A DNA stretch of 64,000 nucleotides from Pseudomonas asturiensis (GTDB taxonomy: Bacteria; Pseudomonadota; Gammaproteobacteria; Pseudomonadales; Pseudomonadaceae): the NCBI RefSeq assembly GCF_900143095.1, contig NZ_FRDA01000003.1, positions 434,001 through 498,000 on the forward strand, written 5' to 3'. Made by a program: the position numbers and the translations under genes. Below, piece after piece: positions 61,527-64,000 of this stretch (position 1 is the first letter of the stretch; the number at the start of each line of letters is the position of its first letter). The notes below the pieces were generated by a model. It was not told the origin of the DNA. It saw nothing but the letters and a program-made list of their open reading frames with translations, and ran no database searches.

Positions 61527-63587
61527 TCATTCGCCCGTCTGCAATACCTTGAAGATGAACCCATACTCCAGCGCGACATCGCGCAGGCCTTGATAGCGTC
61601 CGCTCATGCCGCCGTGTCCGGCACCCAGTTCGGTCTTGAGCAGCAAAAGGTTGTCGTCGGTCTTCGTGGCGCGCAACTTCGCGACCCACTTGGCGGCCTC
61701 CCAGTACTGGACCCGGCTGTCGTTGTAACCGGCGATCACCAGCATGGCCGGGTAGGGTTGAGCGCTGACATTTTCATAGGGCGCGTAAGCCTTGATGCGC
61801 TCGTAGACTTCGGGCTCCTGCGGATTGCCCCATTCGTCATACTCGGTAACCGTCAGCGGCAGTTCGGGATCGAGCATGGTATTGAGCACATCCACGAACG
61901 GCACTTCGGCAATCGCCGCCTTGAACAGATCCGGGCGCTGGTTGAGCACCGCGCCCATCAGCAGACCGCCTGCGCTGCCGCCACTGATCACCAGTTGCTC
62001 GGAACGGGTCAGCCCTTCGGCAATCAGGTGCTCGGCGCAGGCAATGAAATCGCCGAAGGTGTTCTGTTTGTGTTCCTGCTTGCCACTGCGGTACCAGGCT
62101 TCGCCCAGCTCGCCGCCGCCACGCACATGCGCAATGGCAAACGCGACACCACGGTTCAGCAGGCTCAGGCGTGCGTGGGAAAACCACGGGTCCAGGCTTT
62201 CCCCGTAGGCGCCATAACCGTAGAGATACAGCGGTGTCGCCTGACCGGCCAGTTCGCGTTTGACCACCAGGCTGATCGGTACCTGCGTACCGTCGGCAGC
62301 CGCTGCCCAGAGACGCTGACTGACATAGGCGTCGGCGTCGAAGGTGCCGAGTACCGGCGTTTCCTTGAGCACCATTTGCTCGCCGGTCGCCAGTTCCAGT
62401 TGACGAACCTGAGGCGGACGATTCAATGACTGGTAACGCAGGCGGATGCGCGGGCTGTCGAACTCCAGTGAGTCCTGCACGTACAGGCTGTACGCCGCGT
62501 CCGGCAATTGCACGCGATAGGCGGGCAGGTCCTGAGGGCGTATTTCGATAATCGGCAGGCCGCCTTCGCGCAAACTCAGGCTCAGGCCTTTGGCATTGAG
62601 GCCGACGCCTTCGAGCATGACCGAATCGCTGTGCGGGATCAGCGTCTGCCAGTCATCGCGGGTCACAACGCCGCTCGCCTTCTCGGGTGCGTGGTACAGC
62701 GCGAAATTGATGCCGCTCTGGTTGCTGCGAATGAACCAGTTCCAGACGCCGTCCAGCAGGCCGTGATCCGGAAAGTACTCGTGGCCTTCGACGCGGGGCG
62801 CCAGACAGACGAACGCCTGCCCGGGATGTTCGGCGTCCAGCACCCAGGCTTCGCTGGTGGTCTTGCTGTTGAGCAGCAGCACCAGTTGGCGTTCGGAGCT
62901 GGTGCGGAAACAGTGCAGGAAAAAGCGGCCATCCGGCTCGCTGAACACCAGCTCTGCGGACTCGTCACCGAATCTGTGGCGGTACAGCTTGTGCGGACGA
63001 TGGGTGTCGTCCAGCTCGCCGAAGAACAGCGTCTGGCTGTCGTTGGCCCAGGTCATGCTGCCGTCGCAATCCTCGAACGGCAGGCTGCTGACCTGGCCGG
63101 TGCCCAGTTCCTTGACGTACAGCTGATAGACCTCGTCGCCAGTGGTGTCCAGGCTATAGGCCAGACGTTGATGGTCAGGGCTGATGCTGAACGCACCCAG
63201 CGAGAAAAAGCCGCCGTCGGCAAGCACGTTAGGGTCCAGCAGCAGCTCCTCGCGACCTTCGTCCACGGTGTTCGAATCATCCGCCGGACGCGGGCAGCGG
63301 TAATGGCGCGCGTACTCGTCACCCTCTGTCGTGCGGGTGTAATACAGGTAAGGGCCCCACGGCGAGGGCAGCGACAGGTCGGTTTCCAGGATACGACCTT
63401 TGATTTCCTGGAACAGCGTTTCACGCAATGCACTCTGGTCCGCGAGTTGCTCTTCCTGATACTGGTTCTCGGCCTTCAGATAGTCGAGCACCTCATCGGT
63501 GTCGCGGTTCTGCAGCCAGGCATAAGGATCGGAGCCGTCGGCCTTGCGAGCGATGGGGGCGCTTGAGGTGGCATTCGAAAAGGACAT
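61527..63587 (-). CDS. S9 family prolyl oligopeptidase (oligopeptidase B-like)
   Basis: The 686-aa serine peptidase has an N-terminal beta-propeller and a C-terminal alpha/beta hydrolase domain with the nucleophile GGSAGGLLMG, an Asp in AGYNDSRVQYWE and His in GAGHGGMSGR. It cleaves short peptides, probably after basic residues as in oligopeptidase B. The ATG at 63587 is preceded by AAAGAGAGCCCCGC. Confidence 0.92.
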   Translation of the reverse strand: MSFSNATSSAPIARKADGSDPYAWLQNRDTDEVLDYLKAENQYQEEQLADQSALRETLFQEIKGRILETDLSLPSPWGPYLYYTRTTEGDEYARHYRCPRPADDSNTVDEGREELLLDPNVLADGGFFSLGAFSISPDHQRLAYSLDTTGDEVYQLYVKELGTGQVSSLPFEDCDGSMTWANDSQTLFFGELDDTHRPHKLYRHRFGDESAELVFSEPDGRFFLHCFRTSSERQLVLLLNSKTTSEAWVLDAEHPGQAFVCLAPRVEGHEYFPDHGLLDGVWNWFIRSNQSGINFALYHAPEKASGVVTRDDWQTLIPHSDSVMLEGVGLNAKGLSLSLREGGLPIIEIRPQDLPAYRVQLPDAAYSLYVQDSLEFDSPRIRLRYQSLNRPPQVRQLELATGEQMVLKETPVLGTFDADAYVSQRLWAAAADGTQVPISLVVKRELAGQATPLYLYGYGAYGESLDPWFSHARLSLLNRGVAFAIAHVRGGGELGEAWYRSGKQEHKQNTFGDFIACAEHLIAEGLTRSEQLVISGGSAGGLLMGAVLNQRPDLFKAAIAEVPFVDVLNTMLDPELPLTVTEYDEWGNPQEPEVYERIKAYAPYENVSAQPYPAMLVIAGYNDSRVQYWEAAKWVAKLRATKTDDNLLLLKTELGAGHGGMSGRYQGLRDVALEYGFIFKVLQTGE

Positions 63588-63720
63588 GCGGGGCTCTCTT
63601 TGAAGGCGTCAATAGAATGAAATATGAGTAGACGCTGCACTGAATGAACAACCCATGCAAGCCGGGCCAGTGAAAAGCCGTTATCATAAGCGCCTCTTTA
63701 CCTGCCTTACCACGGACGAC

Positions 63721-64000
63721 ATGACCGAGAACGACTATCTGATCGCCTGGAGCCTCTACGCCTTTGCTGCGTTGGGTTGCCTGTTGGTATGGTTTCTGAT
63801 GACCGGCTGGATGTGGCGCTACCTCAAGGAGCCGCTGCGGGTCATCGCCGCCGTGCTGCTGTTCACCCCGACCATGGTGGATCCCGCCAAGGACGTCTAT
63901 GCCCCTGCGGTGGCAATTACTGCGCTGGACCTGATGTTCAAGGTCGGCAGCAATGTGTGGGCTGCCGTTTCGGATCTGGCCATGTACGGCATGTTTGCGT
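63721..64000 (+). CDS. multi-pass membrane protein, truncated by window end
   Basis: An ATG at 63721 opens a frame that runs off the window after 93 codons. The start is MTENDYLIAWSLYAFAALGC, with hydrophobic segments near residues 8-30 and 38-52. I do not recognise a named family. It is divergent from the oligopeptidase gene. Confidence 0.7.
   Translation, partial: MTENDYLIAWSLYAFAALGCLLVWFLMTGWMWRYLKEPLRVIAAVLLFTPTMVDPAKDVYAPAVAITALDLMFKVGSNVWAAVSDLAMYGMFA

Overview
The window is chromosomal DNA of a Pseudomonas, most likely of the syringae/fluorescens side of the genus. Several blocks keep the gene order familiar from Pseudomonas chromosomes: oprD next to proS; slyX, a cold-shock protein, dps, aspS, yebC, ruvCAB, ybgC-tolQRAB-pal-cpoB, queE-queC and tRNA-Lys in a row; nadA, an M48 protease, tusA, a PerM-type protein, bcp, a GcvR-like gene, dapA, bamC, an MBL hydrolase, purC and tRNA-Ser in a row; and rnd with ycgL and ycgN. 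The species assignment is inference from this synteny and from protein similarity recalled from memory.

Layout. 1-0.6 kb: two near-identical initiator tRNA-Met genes on the minus strand. 0.6-6 kb: dinB, a lipoprotein gene, proS and an OprD porin. 6.9-12.8 kb: HIT protein, slyX, a membrane/cold-shock fusion, dps, a ribbon-helix-helix protein, aspS and yebC. 12.9-20.7 kb: ruvCAB and the Tol-Pal cell-envelope operon. 20.9-22.4 kb: preQ0 synthesis genes queE and queC, then tRNA-Lys. 22.5-28.2 kb: a variable interval with katG, a zinc alcohol dehydrogenase, a divergent Lrp-type regulator and a secretory-lipase-like protein. 28.2-37.4 kb: a Fur-boxed small RNA of PrrF type just upstream of nadA, then the conserved nadA-purC block.

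37.5-39.3 kb is a short accessory patch behind tRNA-Ser(CGA). It holds a small low-G+C gene whose C-terminus carries four cysteines exactly 11 residues apart, a stretch of decayed sequence with dyads, and an MqsRA toxin-antitoxin pair preceded by a long palindrome. 39.3-47.4 kb is a xylose module (xylA, xylFGH, xylR) plus a gluconate-type permease. Four of its translation starts carry A-rich AAnAAnAA motifs of the Hfq/Crc catabolite-repression type, so the module is probably silenced when preferred carbon sources are present. No xylulokinase gene is visible.

47.6-64 kb: an orphan GvpU-like gene facing a degenerate manganese-catalase-like gene, an NAD-malic enzyme, the lipid A modifier eptA, rnd-ycgL-hydroxyacid dehydrogenase, a nitroreductase, ycgN, a DUF2892-type protein, a SPOUT methyltransferase, the copper-resistance pair copA-copB with an upstream CopR-like box, an HNH protein, a cyclic-nucleotide-binding protein, an oligopeptidase and the start of a membrane protein cut by the window end.

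The points most worth following up are the Cys-every-11 protein (37710-38036), the PrrF-like sRNA (about 28231-28356), the MqsRA palindrome that overlaps the mqsR ribosome-binding site, and the shared Crc-type motifs of the sugar genes.
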